Below, piece after piece: positions 1 through 11,183 of a DNA stretch of 64,000 bases (position 1 is the first letter of the stretch; each line of letters starts with the position of its first letter). The notes beneath the pieces were generated by a model. It was not told where the DNA came from. It saw nothing but the letters and a program-made list of their open reading frames with translations, and did no database searches. The DNA is taken from the NCBI GenBank assembly GCA_030789695.1, contig CM061138.1, forward strand, positions 19,106,214-19,170,213. The letters are read 5' to 3'. Source of the DNA: Scilla litardierei. Lineage: Eukaryota > Streptophyta > Magnoliopsida > Asparagales > Asparagaceae. A program made the translations under genes and the position numbers.

Positions 1-128
1 TACCAGAAGTCATCATAATTTTATAACCACCAAAGAGGGTAAGACTCCATGTGTAACAAAACACAATTATTTTTGTTTTAAATTTTCCCCCCCTTCTCGT
101 AAAATGCATGAATAGGAAATGAGAATAC

Positions 129-1202
129 TTTTTGTCTGAGAAGCACCACTGACCACCCATGTATTTGCTGCAATTGAAGCTTGCACTGAATGAGAAACAA
201 AAGATTTAGTCAGCAGAGTGAAAATTGTCTGCAAAGGTCATTACTTTTCTTCAATGTAACTTCTTATTTTACCTTTGGGATTCACAAATTGGATAACAGA
301 ATCATCTTTAAAGATGTTGACTTCTTCAATTGCAGGGATACTGTTTACCCCTATTCTTTTCAAAGTGCTTTGGAGCCTTTTATCGTCCGTACTAGTGGTC
401 TTGTGAACTGCCTTCTTCTTCCTGATTAAAATGGATTTGGAAAACGGAAAAATATCAACCAAAAGGTAGACACAACAGAAAAGTTGAAAAGTTTCAACAA
501 ATATGACACTTCTGCTTTCAACAATCCAGTATCAAGTCCTGTTTTGCTACAAGACAGTTTCTCAGTTTGTAGTCGATGGCAAGTACAGATTTTCAGAAAC
601 CTTTGAAAAGCCACCACACTGGAGATGGGCCTTTTTTCCTGTTTTGTGAAATAACATGTTCTTTACCCAGCCAATTCACCTATCTTATAACTCATGCAAT
701 TGTCACTTTGCAAAACTTACCCAACATCCACATTAGCATTTGGGCTTCACATGGATTTTCTGAAAATAACTCTTAAGACGCTGTAATTCCACATTAGCAT
801 TTGGCCTATCGATTTTCCAAAGATACCTCTTATGACATTGTATTTCAATATCTTGTTTGAGATACAAGATTTTATGTTCTTGAATTCCTGGAAGATTGAA
901 CTTTCGAAAAAATTTACCACGTAAGACGATAAATTACACATCAATATCCATATAAGTATTTGGGTTATCAATATATTTTCCAATGGCAACTGCTAAGACA
1001 TTGTATTTAAATACACTGTTTGAGAAATAGTGGATTCTTGGTATCCCAGCCAGTAGAACTTTCAAAATTTTCTAACATGTAACGATTTTTAAAAATATAT
1101 CACTCTCTTGTGGATGTAAAGTGCAATACAGTACCTGCGCATGCTACCCTTTCCACCAGTGCGAACTGCACCTGCCATCTTGATAAGTTTCTCTCGATCC
1201 AT
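129..1202 (-). CDS. BTF3: BTF3 / NAC beta subunit, 5' part of gene (three coding exons, continues beyond position 1)
   Basis: The product is the beta subunit of the nascent-polypeptide-associated complex, a ribosome-bound heterodimer that shields emerging cytosolic polypeptides. Three minus-strand exons splice in frame. Exon 1135-1202 begins exactly with the ATG and encodes [20 protein letters not shown] and two more residues. Exon 273-421 encodes the basic RRKKKAVHK ribosome-contact stretch and [18 protein letters not shown] of the NAC domain. Exon 129-185 encodes [13 protein letters not shown]. Acceptors are AG at 1204-1203, 423-422 and 187-186. Donors are GT at 1134-1133, 272-271 and 128-127. 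All codon phases agree across junctions (AG|G, G|TG, A|...). The rest of the NAC domain and the acidic C-terminus lie outside the window. The open frame at 241-462 is only exon 2 read into both introns. The identification is from the recognised conserved plant BTF3 sequence. The introns are AT-rich, 87 and 713 bp. Confidence 0.95.
728..1090. repeat. degenerate tandem repeat in BTF3 intron
   Basis: Three imperfect copies of a unit built around 'attagcatttgg' / 'agtatttggg', then 'gattttc', 'aagac(a/g)' and 'attgtatttaa' begin near 728, 790 and 945. They lie within the intron between the exon starting at 1135 and the one ending at 421. Copies are diverged and differ in length. No coding content is seen. 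Confidence 0.5.
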
Positions 1203-4200
1203 CTGCAAGGTAGCCAAAAGTATTAAAGCGGAGTCCAGTTAAAGAGATTTTAGGAGTAAGTGATTACCAGAGTTGAGTAAAATTGTGGTGCTAGAAATGT
1301 AAAAGTTAATTGATTAAGTAGGAGATCTAGGTACTCTGACAAAACAAAATATTCAACATGATGGTCTTTGCCATAAAATGTGGGCATAACGGCCTAGATG
1401 GTGTGGCTTATTTGATTTGGCGGCCACCTTGGCAGTCTAGCAGGATTCATAAAAACTCTAGGAAATGCACTAGGTACCATCATGGGCACCCAAACATGCG
1501 CACCATGTTTTAAAAGCACTGTTTAACAGCAGTCAGTTATTTGGTACTTGTGCATCAAACATATATCATATGTATCTACACGGCTATAAATTAGCAGCAA
1601 AAAAGTGTGTATTGTTTGATCCGTGATATTAAATATACCAAATTAGTCACATCTTATTCCATTTCAAAGAGCACAAACATAAGATGCTTAAGTTGACCAG
1701 AATTTCATAAGCGAATGAGATAACCATAGATCATTTTCAATCCGTTCAATTACTGTTCCTTCATCATTATATGGGCACTGCCTGCCATTCACTCGTTCTA
1801 TTGTGTGATTGACACTCACTTCAACAAGCTTGATAATACAGTTGTTTACAGAATAGTTGTTTACAGAATATGTAAAAACATTTCAAAAGAATTACTGAAT
1901 AGTCATTAATTGCCGCTTACACTAATAAGATACTTCAAGCCATAACCCCTCCCATGAAACAAACATAAACCTTTCTAGAAGAAGTACGTGAAGGATGTCC
2001 ATTAAATGATATTGCAGCCTACATGCCTTTCTCTAAAATGTGGTAAAAGTGAAATGGTTGATAAAACGTATTTTCTTTTGTGAATGCCAGAAATCTAATG
2101 ATTAAATTATGTCTTCTTTTAGTCCCCAATTCTGTATCATGTATGAATGATACCAAAAAGATTACATGTTTCCTCCATAAAAGAAATATTCTACTCCATA
2201 TATACAAGAGGAAACACTTTGAAAACATATTTGGGGTTCCATTTACTTCTCTACCACCAGGTATGTTTTGTGAATACACATCTCAAATTCATCTCTCTTT
2301 TATTTTACACAACTCATTTCACCTATAACTTTAAATCAAGATTTAAAATCTTAGTTTTAGTTTTGGTCTAATATCACCCAATGGTTTGTACTATCAATGC
2401 CGACTATATCAGAAGTCTCTAGTGATACACATCAGACTTTAGGTACCGGCTGCCTTAGCTCAGTATTAGTTTTGGTTGCAAGCAATGTTACCATGACACT
2501 CCATTTTTGTAAAACTCTACCGTGTCGGACACGTAGACATTTTTGGATACGTGGACACATGTATCCCCACAACTTAGACCGTCTCATATTCAATATATAA
2601 GGAAATAGATATCATTGTAAAAGAAAGGAAAAGATTAGAAATAATATTTAAAAAGAACCCAAAGGAAAATTAAGCAAGGAATAGATACAAAAAAAGATTG
2701 ATGTGTTTCATAATTCATTTACTCCAATATTCATCCAAATCAATGACATGATCTTTTTTAACTATGTCATAGTAGTTAAACAAAAGAACTAAAAGAGCCT
2801 ATTGCGTATCTAAATGTGGAATATAATATATAATTGTATAATACTTTAGTTATGCCCCATGTATCCTATAATAAACGATACGTCATGTGGAACAATTTAG
2901 GAGACTCGAACACTTGACACCTGTGTCCCGTGTAACAATGGTAGCAAGTAAAGGCAGAGCTTCATCTTTAGCAAGAGATTCATTTATCTATGAATTATCT
3001 TTATTGTCATATAGTACATTATCATATTTTTCAAGCTATGCTTTAAATATCACGAAGACAACCTGAAATATCATATCAAAACACTTAAAATCTAAAGTAT
3101 CTATAGTGTTGGTAAGCCCTATGAAAATTGCCGCTAAAACTTTAGATATAGTAACTTCTCCATATACATCCTTACCATGGATTTTTCTTTTGACACATTA
3201 GTTTGCAAATGCTCATCACCCCTTTCACCTTTTCTTTTTACACATTTCTTACATACATTTTTTATGTTTATCATACAATGTCCAGTTTGAGGGTGTAGTT
3301 AGGCCAACTTTTAATTTCCTAGTTATTTAATAACTAAAATGTATATCACCCTGTGCTAATTCTTTTGGAGTTGGGATGACGGCTGTTATCTTAACCAAAT
3401 ATTTCATAACCAAAGTTATGAAAAATCCACTCACAACATCTTATATCTCAAACTGTAGTAATTTTACAGAGATCAAGAGATTATAGCTATCAAAACTAAA
3501 GTTATAATCTTGCAAAATCCAATTAGCATAAACCCGGTCTTTACTTAAAATATAACTCTAATTTTCGTGCTTGTAAATCCAAAGGGTGCTTGTAAATCCA
3601 AAGGTGTCAGCAACGTATAGATCTAAAGATTTAAACATATATATGTAAAGATAATATTCCAACAAAATTAGGTATGGCTTCCTTTACACATAAATGCTCC
3701 CATAAAATCTCCCAATTTTTCACTCAGTATGGCTTCTTTATCTAGGAATGCTCCTATATCTAGGGGTGGCGAAATAAACCTGACCCGTCCCAAAACCAGC
3801 CTCCTAAACCGGGTGGTAGAGTACTAACCGGTCAGGTCACATCTTTGCCAACATGAATAAAATTCAGGTCGGTTATGTGTTTGACACATTAACACCGATT
3901 GACCTGGATCCTACCCGTTTGTATTATATTTATATAAAAACTTAGGTACACAAGTTGCATTGGGTGTTTTGGTTGGATGTTTCAATTGTTATGCATATAA
4001 GTGGTCTAGGGTTCGAATCACATCATTGAAATTATTTTTTGGTTAATTTAAAATTATAATTATTATTTTACATAAATAATTTGATATTCTTTACACAACA
4101 TCAGCCTATTTAACTCATTTGATGGACACATGTGTATTCATCTATGTGATCATGTGGATCAATGCTTGTTATATGTAATTTATTTCAAACTTTATCTTAT

Positions 4201-6489
4201 TTAACCAAACCCGTCCCGTCAGGAAATCCGGGTCGGGTTCGGGTGACCCAAATTATACCCAGGTCGGGTATGCGTTTCCTAAACATGACCCGGATTCAAT
4301 CCGGATCAGGTTCAGGTTTACCCGCATCCGGACAGGGTCAAACCTGATTTGACCCAAACCCAACCCGTTTACTATCCCTACCCATATCTTAATTTTTCAA
4401 CATAAAATCTACCAAAGGGTACTAAACATTTAAAATTTTATAAGTTCCCATGCATATCCTATAAATTCTCTAAATGGAACCTCGAATGCTAAATTCCCAA
4501 ATTTGAAAAGACCAAACAACATTTCAGGTAATATATCATAATATGACAACGTACACCTGGTTTCATGTCAACTACTTCATGAAAATTAAGTAGATAAAAT
4601 ACTTTAGAACTTACAGGATGAATTTAAGAGAATATCAATAGATTCAATGTTGATACATTAAAATACGTATCAAAGTGATAGACAACGATGTTTTTAATGA
4701 TTTTGATTTTTGAGTATCTATATTTTAAATGCAACAGGAGATCACCATCAAAAGGTAAGAGTATGAACTATGAAGAAGCCCTGAATTTGAAGCAAAGTTG
4801 CTTGGATGGTGGTGAAACTTCAGATTTCAAGGTGACGGAGATACTTTTGATATTCCAAAAGAATGATCTATGTTTTTTGGACACCTTGACACGAGGACAT
4901 GCCATGTTGACACTTAAGAAAATTATAAAACTTACAAGTAAATCACCTGATAGGTCTGCCCGACAAGCATGCCGATCAAACCCATTTAATGATTAAAACA
5001 TTGGTGCTAACTAGGAAATAATAGGCCCTAAGCTGAGTACAGATCACAATATATGTACATCTTTGATCGAGGAATAGGATGACATAAAATCAATGTCTTA
5101 TATTGCTCCACACGTCATCCAGAGTCCACATTGCTACCCTAATAATAAACAACAAAAATAACAGCTGGCTCCATCGCAAGGAGGTTTAGTTTGCAAAAAA
5201 TGCACCTACAATAGCTAATGCAATAGAAAGTGACCCCATCTTGCATTTAATTATCTGTAGCAAGTGATTTCCAGGAAATAAGGTTGCAGTACAATGGAAA
5301 TTACACATCAGTCTATTGAAAATTTGTGAAAGAGGCACTAAATTGGAAGCTGCAAATTCTATCTAATTGCACCATATCTTTCCTTCCCTTCCGTTAAATC
5401 CTATCTACTGGGTTGTAAATTGATGTAGCTCATGGAATTGCACTTGATCTGCAGCTATAGATCAAGTTGTAATTGTAGAAACATAGGATGCAGAACCAAT
5501 GGTTAGCTTTTGCTGCTTAAAAGCACATAAAATCTTGCTCCAACGGTCTAAATGCATCATCTATAGATCCAAAGAGATGGATTGTACCGCATTAAATTGG
5601 GATGAGCTCAATCCCCAATCATTAATAATACATTATCTAATCTAACATATTGTTAACCGCAATGCATCATAATGAAATAAAATCAAGATTTTTCAACAGA
5701 AACTCAAAATAACTAAGGTAACTTTATAAGAAACTCATAGCTGCACTTTATTTCTCTTTATTGTACCTAGTTCATCCCAAACAAAAACATTCATCTTCAA
5801 GGCAAATCACGCTGCTGACGTTTATTGATCAAATTGAGAACCCAACGAAAGATGCTGAGATGGACATCATATAGTATGCAGGGACCAAATCATATAGAAA
5901 AATCAAGTTTTATTCAATGGCCAATAGTCCTTTCATGATTAGTTTCTGTTCAATTTATGTCACATTCAAGCAAACCATAAATCCTGGGCCATCAAACTGG
6001 GCATAAAGATAATTTGAAAAATGATAGATTGGTAAATATCAGCAAAATATTTTAACTATCTAAAGTTTTTTAAAAGTTTCACTGATTTCGTTTGACTAAT
6101 TTTTTATTTAGTCTGAATACAATAGTGCTTCACATTTCTCCATACCGCTTTAAATCCAGATAAGATCGTATATTCGAACTATTCATTTTCAATTATTTAG
6201 GTCTATTCGCTCAGACATATTTCACCCAATCAAACTGGTACAATAATCTGCTTTTAATTTCATTAATCACAAACTTATAGTTAATAAATACTAGATGCAC
6301 GTGAAATCGAAAAGCTAAACCCAACAAAAAAAATTACAGATAAGAATGACAGATAACTAATAAAAACCCTTGCAAACATATCTTAGAATATGAAAAGAAT
6401 TATTCTTGACATACGAATTATCAAAAGAACCTTTCTTTAATTACAAGCATACGATATAATTAAGGGATAAAGAGATGAGATGAGCTAAC
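1203..6489 (-). other. putative 5.3-kb leader intron of BTF3
   Basis: This is the stretch between the acceptor before the BTF3 start codon and a plausible donor (GTTAGC, intron side starting at 6489) of an upstream non-coding exon. It is AT-rich and shows no credible coding exon on either strand. Its contents are the hAT-type element at 3761-4380, small direct duplications (15 bp near 1830-1870, 19 bp near 3565-3602) and otherwise featureless sequence. Many plant genes of the translation apparatus have a leader intron, but 5.3 kb is long. The link between the two ends is inferred, not seen in a transcript. Confidence 0.45.
3761..4380. mobile_element. non-autonomous hAT-type element
   Basis: The 620-bp element begins TAGGGGTGGCGAAA and ends ..ACTATCCCTA, giving imperfect terminal inverted repeats of the TAGGG(A/G)TGGC type common in plant hAT elements. 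It is flanked by an 8-bp target duplication with one mismatch (CCTATATC at 3753-3760, CCCATATC at 4381-4388), the length expected for hAT. The subterminal regions are rich in GGGTCGGG / ACCCGACC-type motifs in both orientations, typical of hAT transposase-binding regions. No transposase is encoded. Confidence 0.75.
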
Positions 6490-6640
6490 CTGCGCCGAAT
6501 CGAGGATTTTTTCCCAAAAAAATTGGGGGAAGATGAAGTGGGTTGTAGGGTTTGGATGTCGACTGTGGGTGGAGAGAAATGAGAGATGATATGGGATAGC
6601 TCTAGCCTCTGGGTTTTGGCATATGGATATCGGGTTTGGG
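6490..6640 (-). other. probable 5' UTR exon of BTF3
   Basis: On the minus strand this segment is pyrimidine-rich leader-like sequence ending GGCGCAG with a GT donor at 6489-6488. It contains a telo-box (AAACCCTA, minus strand, 6546-6553), a hallmark of leaders and promoters of plant translation-related genes. It is the first promoter-plus-exon-like block upstream of the BTF3 start codon. The 5' end is only approximate. A gene other than BTF3 cannot be excluded. Confidence 0.5.
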
Positions 6641-6760
6641 TTTGGGTTTGGATGTGTCAATTAGAACGCATAGAAACCCATTTGACAGCAGCCCATCCGC
6701 ATTTGGGAGTGGGCCTTCGGATGAGCTGAAGATGAGCTTGTAATTTTACAAAAATAACAC
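6641..6760 (-). promoter_or_regulatory. probable BTF3 core promoter with site II elements
   Basis: Two site II-type motifs, TGGGCC (6710-6715, plus strand) and TGGGCT (6690-6695, minus strand), lie just upstream of the putative leader exon and its telo-box. The pairing of site II elements with a telo-box is well known in plant ribosomal-protein and translation genes, which fits a NAC subunit. No convincing TATA box is seen, which is common in this class. Confidence 0.45.
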
Positions 6761-6769
6761 CGCGCACGT

Positions 6770-7260
6770 GAGAGATGAACGATCGAGGGTATTTAAGGTC
6801 TTTTTGCTCACGATTGAGATAGGGGAGTTACTATGCGCACAGTCCACATTGCTGTGCACACAGACCCCCTTACACAGCCGACCAAATTTAAAAACCTTAT
6901 TTTATACCTCACACACAACGACATATTCCAACTTTACACATCCACTTTCATTCTCCTCCCTCGTCTTTCTCTTCTTCTATATCGTTGCTGCCAGTCGACA
7001 ATGTTGCCTTGTGAATAGCAAATCAAAAATGATATTTACAATATCTACACTAAAATACAAGATTTAAATTTTAAAAAATTATGATGCAAGCACCAAAAAA
7101 TTTAAGTTTTATAGCATGAACTTAATAGATTTAAGGATTTAAAATTTTGATTTTTATGTTATTCACGACATAAAAATATAATTTTCATGTAAGCTCTTAC
7201 AAAAACTAGCATGCAACATTTGAGATTTGATACCAAATGTTGGGATCTTAGTACAGATCA
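6770..7260. other. intergenic AT-rich sequence, nothing recognised
   Basis: No open frame with recognisable content, no repeat and no RNA gene was seen here. It separates the putative BTF3 promoter from LTR-like DNA starting at 7261. Confidence 0.5.
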
Positions 7261-8177
7261 TGTAACGCCCCATTTCTGGGTACCATTACTTTTCGTTATT
7301 TGTGCAGATCCTGCAAAGTTCCAGTGAAGCCAACATAGAGCAAACAGAGAATTTCATAACAGAATTAACTTGTATTCATCCTTCAAAGCGGGTACAAAAG
7401 CATAGCAAAAGGGAAACTACTAGTCTTTATTTCTAAACAATAAGAAAGCAACTAAATAATAGAACAACACTCTTCTTACTAAACCTTGTCTCTGAAATCA
7501 GCACTCTCTACTGGGAATTCGGACTCCTCAAAAGCTGGAGCATCCTCGTATTCTGGTTCAGTCTCTGTTGAGAAAACATTTGAAAGGATAAAGTAAACGA
7601 TATTTACATTAAACAACAATTATAACTTTCATGCAATCCTAGTCCTAAACAAGTCAATAACACTAAGCATTATGTTGTACCTACCTAACTCAAACATTCC
7701 ATTTTTATATTATACTCATAATGTAAATGGAAAGAGCGGGTTAAAGAACAACCTCATGTTTCACAGGCGAGCTCACCGGTGCCCTAAATTTATTGGTCCA
7801 AGGTATTCACCAAGGAACTCAATTAAGTCATTCAATTCTGTCAATGAGCGTAGTCTTTGCCACCCTTTCTAACTTTAATTATGATTTCCCAAAGCCACAT
7901 GTCATTATAACTACAATTGTCATCTAGTTCTATTCTCTCTAAGTTATGTAACATGAATAGTGCATCAAACCTGTAGTATCTATGGCAATCGTTCCAATGT
8001 GTCAATAGTCCACAATTAATACATTCGAGTGCACCATCATTATTGCAAACCATAACAATGCTATAAACAAATTACTACGAAAGTAAAAAATTTATTTATA
8101 ACATTCCAAAACATTACTAAAACAATCAGATCTTTCGAAACATTTATTACTGAAACTAATTTACTTTTAAAGGACTA
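7261..8177. mobile_element. gypsy-type LTR-like fragment
   Basis: The segment begins TGTAACGCCCCA. Its terminal style resembles the other end-motif in this window, TGTCACGCCCCA at 37498, seen there at the boundary of a solo LTR with target duplication. The interior is AT-rich and non-coding. The other end was not located, probably because later insertions (8178 onward and 9395 onward) broke it. The assignment rests on the terminal motif and general composition only. Confidence 0.3.
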
Positions 8178-9220
8178 TGTTACGACCTAAAGATCGTGAT
8201 AGTCCGATCTTCCATCCAAGTCCGCCAAATACCCTGCCGGCTCGCCCCTCCTTCCCAAAGGCCAGCTGGCCCAGCGACAGGGCGCTCCTCGCCCCAACTT
8301 CAGAGGCCGCTCGCTTATTTTCCCAGGCCAGCGGGGCGCCTGACGACCCAGAAGTCCAACACGACTGGGGATAGGGCGCACTCCGCCTTGGCCGGTGATA
8401 AGGGCGTACTCCGCCACGGTCCCAGCTGGTCGCGCACCCGTTCTCCCTCCAGCTCGCCGGGAATAGCACGCAAGTGTACGACCGGACCGCTCGTCCTCAA
8501 TCAGGGACGACCCAGCGACCCATCGGTAGCCCTGCTCCTCGAGAATGCACTCCGACGACCCTTTGGCACATCGGACACGACAAACAACCTAGTACAAAGA
8601 CGCTACTGACACTTCCGCCGCCTGACCATCTGACAAAGCACCCCCTGGCCGATGCGCCCCTGACACTTGGTGCTTTCGGCCCTGACATCCTGACAAAAGC
8701 ACACCTGGCCGTTGTGCCGTCTGACAAAAGCATGGCTGACGCCTCTGATCCTGACATCCTCGTCCGAAGCTTCCGCTGACAGTTGGGCCAGCTCAGCACT
8801 TCGAGTCAGCACGCCAGGTCAGCCTCACCTAACCGCCTTCATCAGGTATAAATATACCTTCACCTCCATCGGGGAAGGGGTTGGCAAATTATCTCTCAAT
8901 CCGATTACTCACACACAAGGGCAAAGGTCTTCCATATCTTTGTTCTTCAACATCCGATAGCTCGTTATGTACGGTCGACTCACCCTTAGTCCGACCTGCG
9001 TGCCTGGCCCCTGCTTTAAGTTCTATTACTAACTTAGGCATCGGAGAGGCTAAGGGTTGGACCCCAACCCGGCCTTTCTGACGAGCTGCTCCTTGTGCAG
9101 GTCAGCCCGCCGTCACAAACTGCGCTCCGCCCTACCTCCGACAGTGCGGTCGTAAGGCAAAGTCCTTGGGGAATTGATTCCGTGGTCGGCATTCGTAGTG
9201 TGCTCAGCCTCTTCACTACA
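8178..9220 (+). repeat. GC-rich solo-LTR-like block with TATA box
   Basis: A sharply bounded GC-rich block lies in AT-rich DNA. It begins TGTTACGACC and a plausible end is ..TTCACTACA at 9220, so the ends are TG..CA. It has a TATA box (GGTATAAATATACC, 8845-8858) about two-thirds along. Upstream of that (about 8600-8770) there are repeats of short CTGACA-containing motifs such as CCTGACATCCTGACAAAAGC. No primer site follows and no clean target duplication was found (GACTA before, CTAAT after), so it is a solo LTR or LTR fragment at best. The open frames in it are unsupported by any family. Confidence 0.45.
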
Positions 9221-9389
9221 CTAATCACCTGTCAAATAGCCTGCCCTAATCCCATCATAAGCATAACCATCGTGCCCTTGGTTCCCCGTAATACAAATTC
9301 ATTGTACGCGAGTTTTACCCCGCAACAGACTAAAACATAGTTAGGATCGGATTTGTTTCGTTTGGCATCCGTGATGGGTTTTCTAGGGT
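9221..9389. other. short unassigned segment before Copia-1
   Basis: A 170-bp non-coding stretch between the GC-rich LTR-like block and the Copia-1 target duplication. It could be the continuation of the LTR-like fragment from 7261 (the insertion of Copia-1 would then lie inside that fragment), but this cannot be shown here. Confidence 0.3.
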
Positions 9390-10143
9390 TTACCTGTAAT
9401 GCCCTACCAGCTACTGCACAAGTACTAGAGGGGGGGTGAATAGTACTTTAAAATAATAAGGAGTATAATTCCAAATTAAATTGCAAACAACTACCAAATC
9501 AATTTGCGGAAGCTTAAATTGAATGACAACACAGAATTAACAATGCTAACAAACGATGTTAATGGGTTCGGATCCACCCAAGTCTCCCCGACTTGTTCCC
9601 GGTGATCCTACGTCCCAACCACCCGGATCCCCTCCGGATACTTAGGTTAGAAACCCTAACCTAAGATTTCCACTATGAATATCTTGTGAAAAACCTTCAC
9701 AAGATCAAATCATACATGCAATGGCAAAGTGAATCCCACAACCCGGGATCACAATCTTCTCTCATAACCGAGAGAACCAATTAGCAATATTAAAGAGTTT
9801 AAATGAAATAAACAATCTTACCACAAAATCCTATACCTTGAGTTTTTCTTACCCAAATGGTGAAATGAAGGATTTGAGGAAGATGAAGTCACCAAGACCT
9901 AGCACCAAGGAAATGACCAGCAATCGGTGCCTAGGAATGATTTGGAGACTTGGATCAAGCAATAGCTTGAAGAGCTCACCAAGAACAACCTTCTCTCTAG
10001 ATGGATTCTAGATCTAGGAATGAGAGAGAATGGGTTTCTTGTGAGGAAGAGAGCTTTTGATTTGAGTGAGAATGGCTATCTCTTTTGATCTCAATGAATC
10101 TCTGAATGGAAGCTCTAACCTAGATAGAAATGACCTAGGTTCG

Positions 10144-10152
10144 TATTTATAG
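10144..10152 (-). promoter_or_regulatory. TATA box of Copia-1 3' LTR
   Basis: The minus strand reads CTATAAATA just downstream of the palindromic array. The same box is at 32923-32915 in the 5' LTR, where it would drive the genomic transcript. Confidence 0.75.
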
Positions 10153-10204
10153 GAACCCAAAAACACAAGTTAGGTCATTCACCAACGGATAGAAATCTGT
10201 GAGA

Positions 10205-10768
10205 CTTAGTCGGTCAAAGAACAAACACTGACCGACTAGTTCATCAACTAGTCGGTCAGTCATACAACGTGGACCGACTAAGTGTAGATCTGAGAAGAGA
10301 TAGAATTTCAGACCTAGAAATCTAGTCGGTCCAAGAAGACTGTCTGACCGACTAGTTTCACAACTAGTCGGTCAGCCAATGAACGTAGACCGACTAAGAG
10401 CAAAAAGAATTAGTCTGAGTACAAAGTACAAAGTGACTTAGTCGGTCAAAGTGACTTAGTCGGTCCAAGAACAAAAGTTGACCGACTAGATTATCAACTA
10501 GTCGGTCACCAAACGTTCTTAGACCGACTAACGATAAACAGTAGCTTAGGAGAAATTTAGCATGAACAGTAAGTCACAACTAGTCGGTCAAAGAAGCATC
10601 ACTGACCGACTAGTTCACAAACTAGTCGGTCGGTGAGTCAACGTAGACCGACTAACTGTAAACAGTAAAGTCCAAGAAATTAAGGAATCAAACTAGTCGG
10701 TCCAAGAACAGTTGCCGACCGACTAGATCACCATCTAGTCGGTCAGTACTTGTTCTTGTACCAACTAA
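10205..10768 (-). repeat. palindromic GACCGACTA array in Copia-1 3' LTR
   Basis: Five modules, each of four half-sites in alternating orientation: TAGTCGGTC, spacer of about 14, GACCGACTAG, a loop of 4-8, CTAGTCGGTC, spacer of about 14, GACCGACTA. The two central sites form a near-perfect hairpin with 11-14 bp arms. Modules recur about every 110-120 bp and the array ends about 50 bp upstream of the TATA box. Confidence 0.9.
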
Positions 10769-11168
10769 CATGCACAATAAAGTCCGAATCGAAGCGCGAT
10801 GCTTCGAGGAAGTTAGAATGAACTTGTGCAAGGATCCTAGAGCTACGAAATGAGCGTAATGAAGATAGAAACGTAAGATATACTCAAGGCTTAACAATCT
10901 ATCAATCGAAACTAAAAGACTATAAATAAAACCTTAAAGAATGGTCTTCGAGAGCTTCGATTGAATCTTCATAACTTCCAAAACGGCGCAAGAGCTTCAA
11001 CGAAGCTTTAGGCATGAATACGAGCTTTGGGAAGTGTTGAGATGTCGCTTTGAATGTTCTCGTGAATTTGGCGACGATCTCCAAAACTGCGCTCACAAAT
11101 TGTTAGTTCATGGATTATTTATGTTTGCTCATCATCAAAACCAAATCCGGGGAGTCCAATATTCAACA

Positions 11169-11183
11169 TTCTCCCCCTTTTTG
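11169..11183 (-). other. polypurine tract of Copia-1
   Basis: The minus strand reads AAAAAGGGGGAGAA directly before the 3' LTR start (TGTTGAAT). This is the expected plus-strand primer position, and the same tract precedes the 3' LTRs of Copia-2 and Copia-3. Confidence 0.85.

Larger units (their letters stand above)
9395..11168 (-). repeat. Copia-1 3' LTR (1774 bp)
   Basis: Starts TGTAATGCCCTACC and ends ..CCAATATTCAACA on the plus strand. It is about 99.5% identical by eye to 32166-33914. It carries 25 bp more than its partner owing to small duplications at about 10421-10457, inside the palindromic array. On the minus strand the order is U3, palindromic array (10768-10205), then TATA box CTATAAATA (10152-10144), then leader. 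Confidence 0.95.

Noticed and set aside
241..462. 73-aa minus-strand ORF as a complete small gene
   Set aside because: Its core is exactly one BTF3 exon (273-421). Both ends run across splice sites into introns, so the apparent start and stop are not real.
2380..2950. Possible MITE or SINE with GTGTCGGACACG-type words
   Set aside because: I could find neither terminal inverted repeats nor a target duplication, nor a poly-A tail with A and B boxes. The repeated words alone do not define an element.
4005..4025. tRNA-like word GGTTCGAATC inside the hAT-type element
   Set aside because: There is no matching A box, anticodon stem or acceptor stem around it. A T-arm-like decamer alone is not a tRNA gene.
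10205..10768. CRISPR-like appearance of regularly spaced palindromic repeats
   Set aside because: The repeats alternate in orientation, spacers are short and partly conserved, the array lies inside LTRs of a plant retrotransposon, and there are no cas genes. It is a regulatory-type array.
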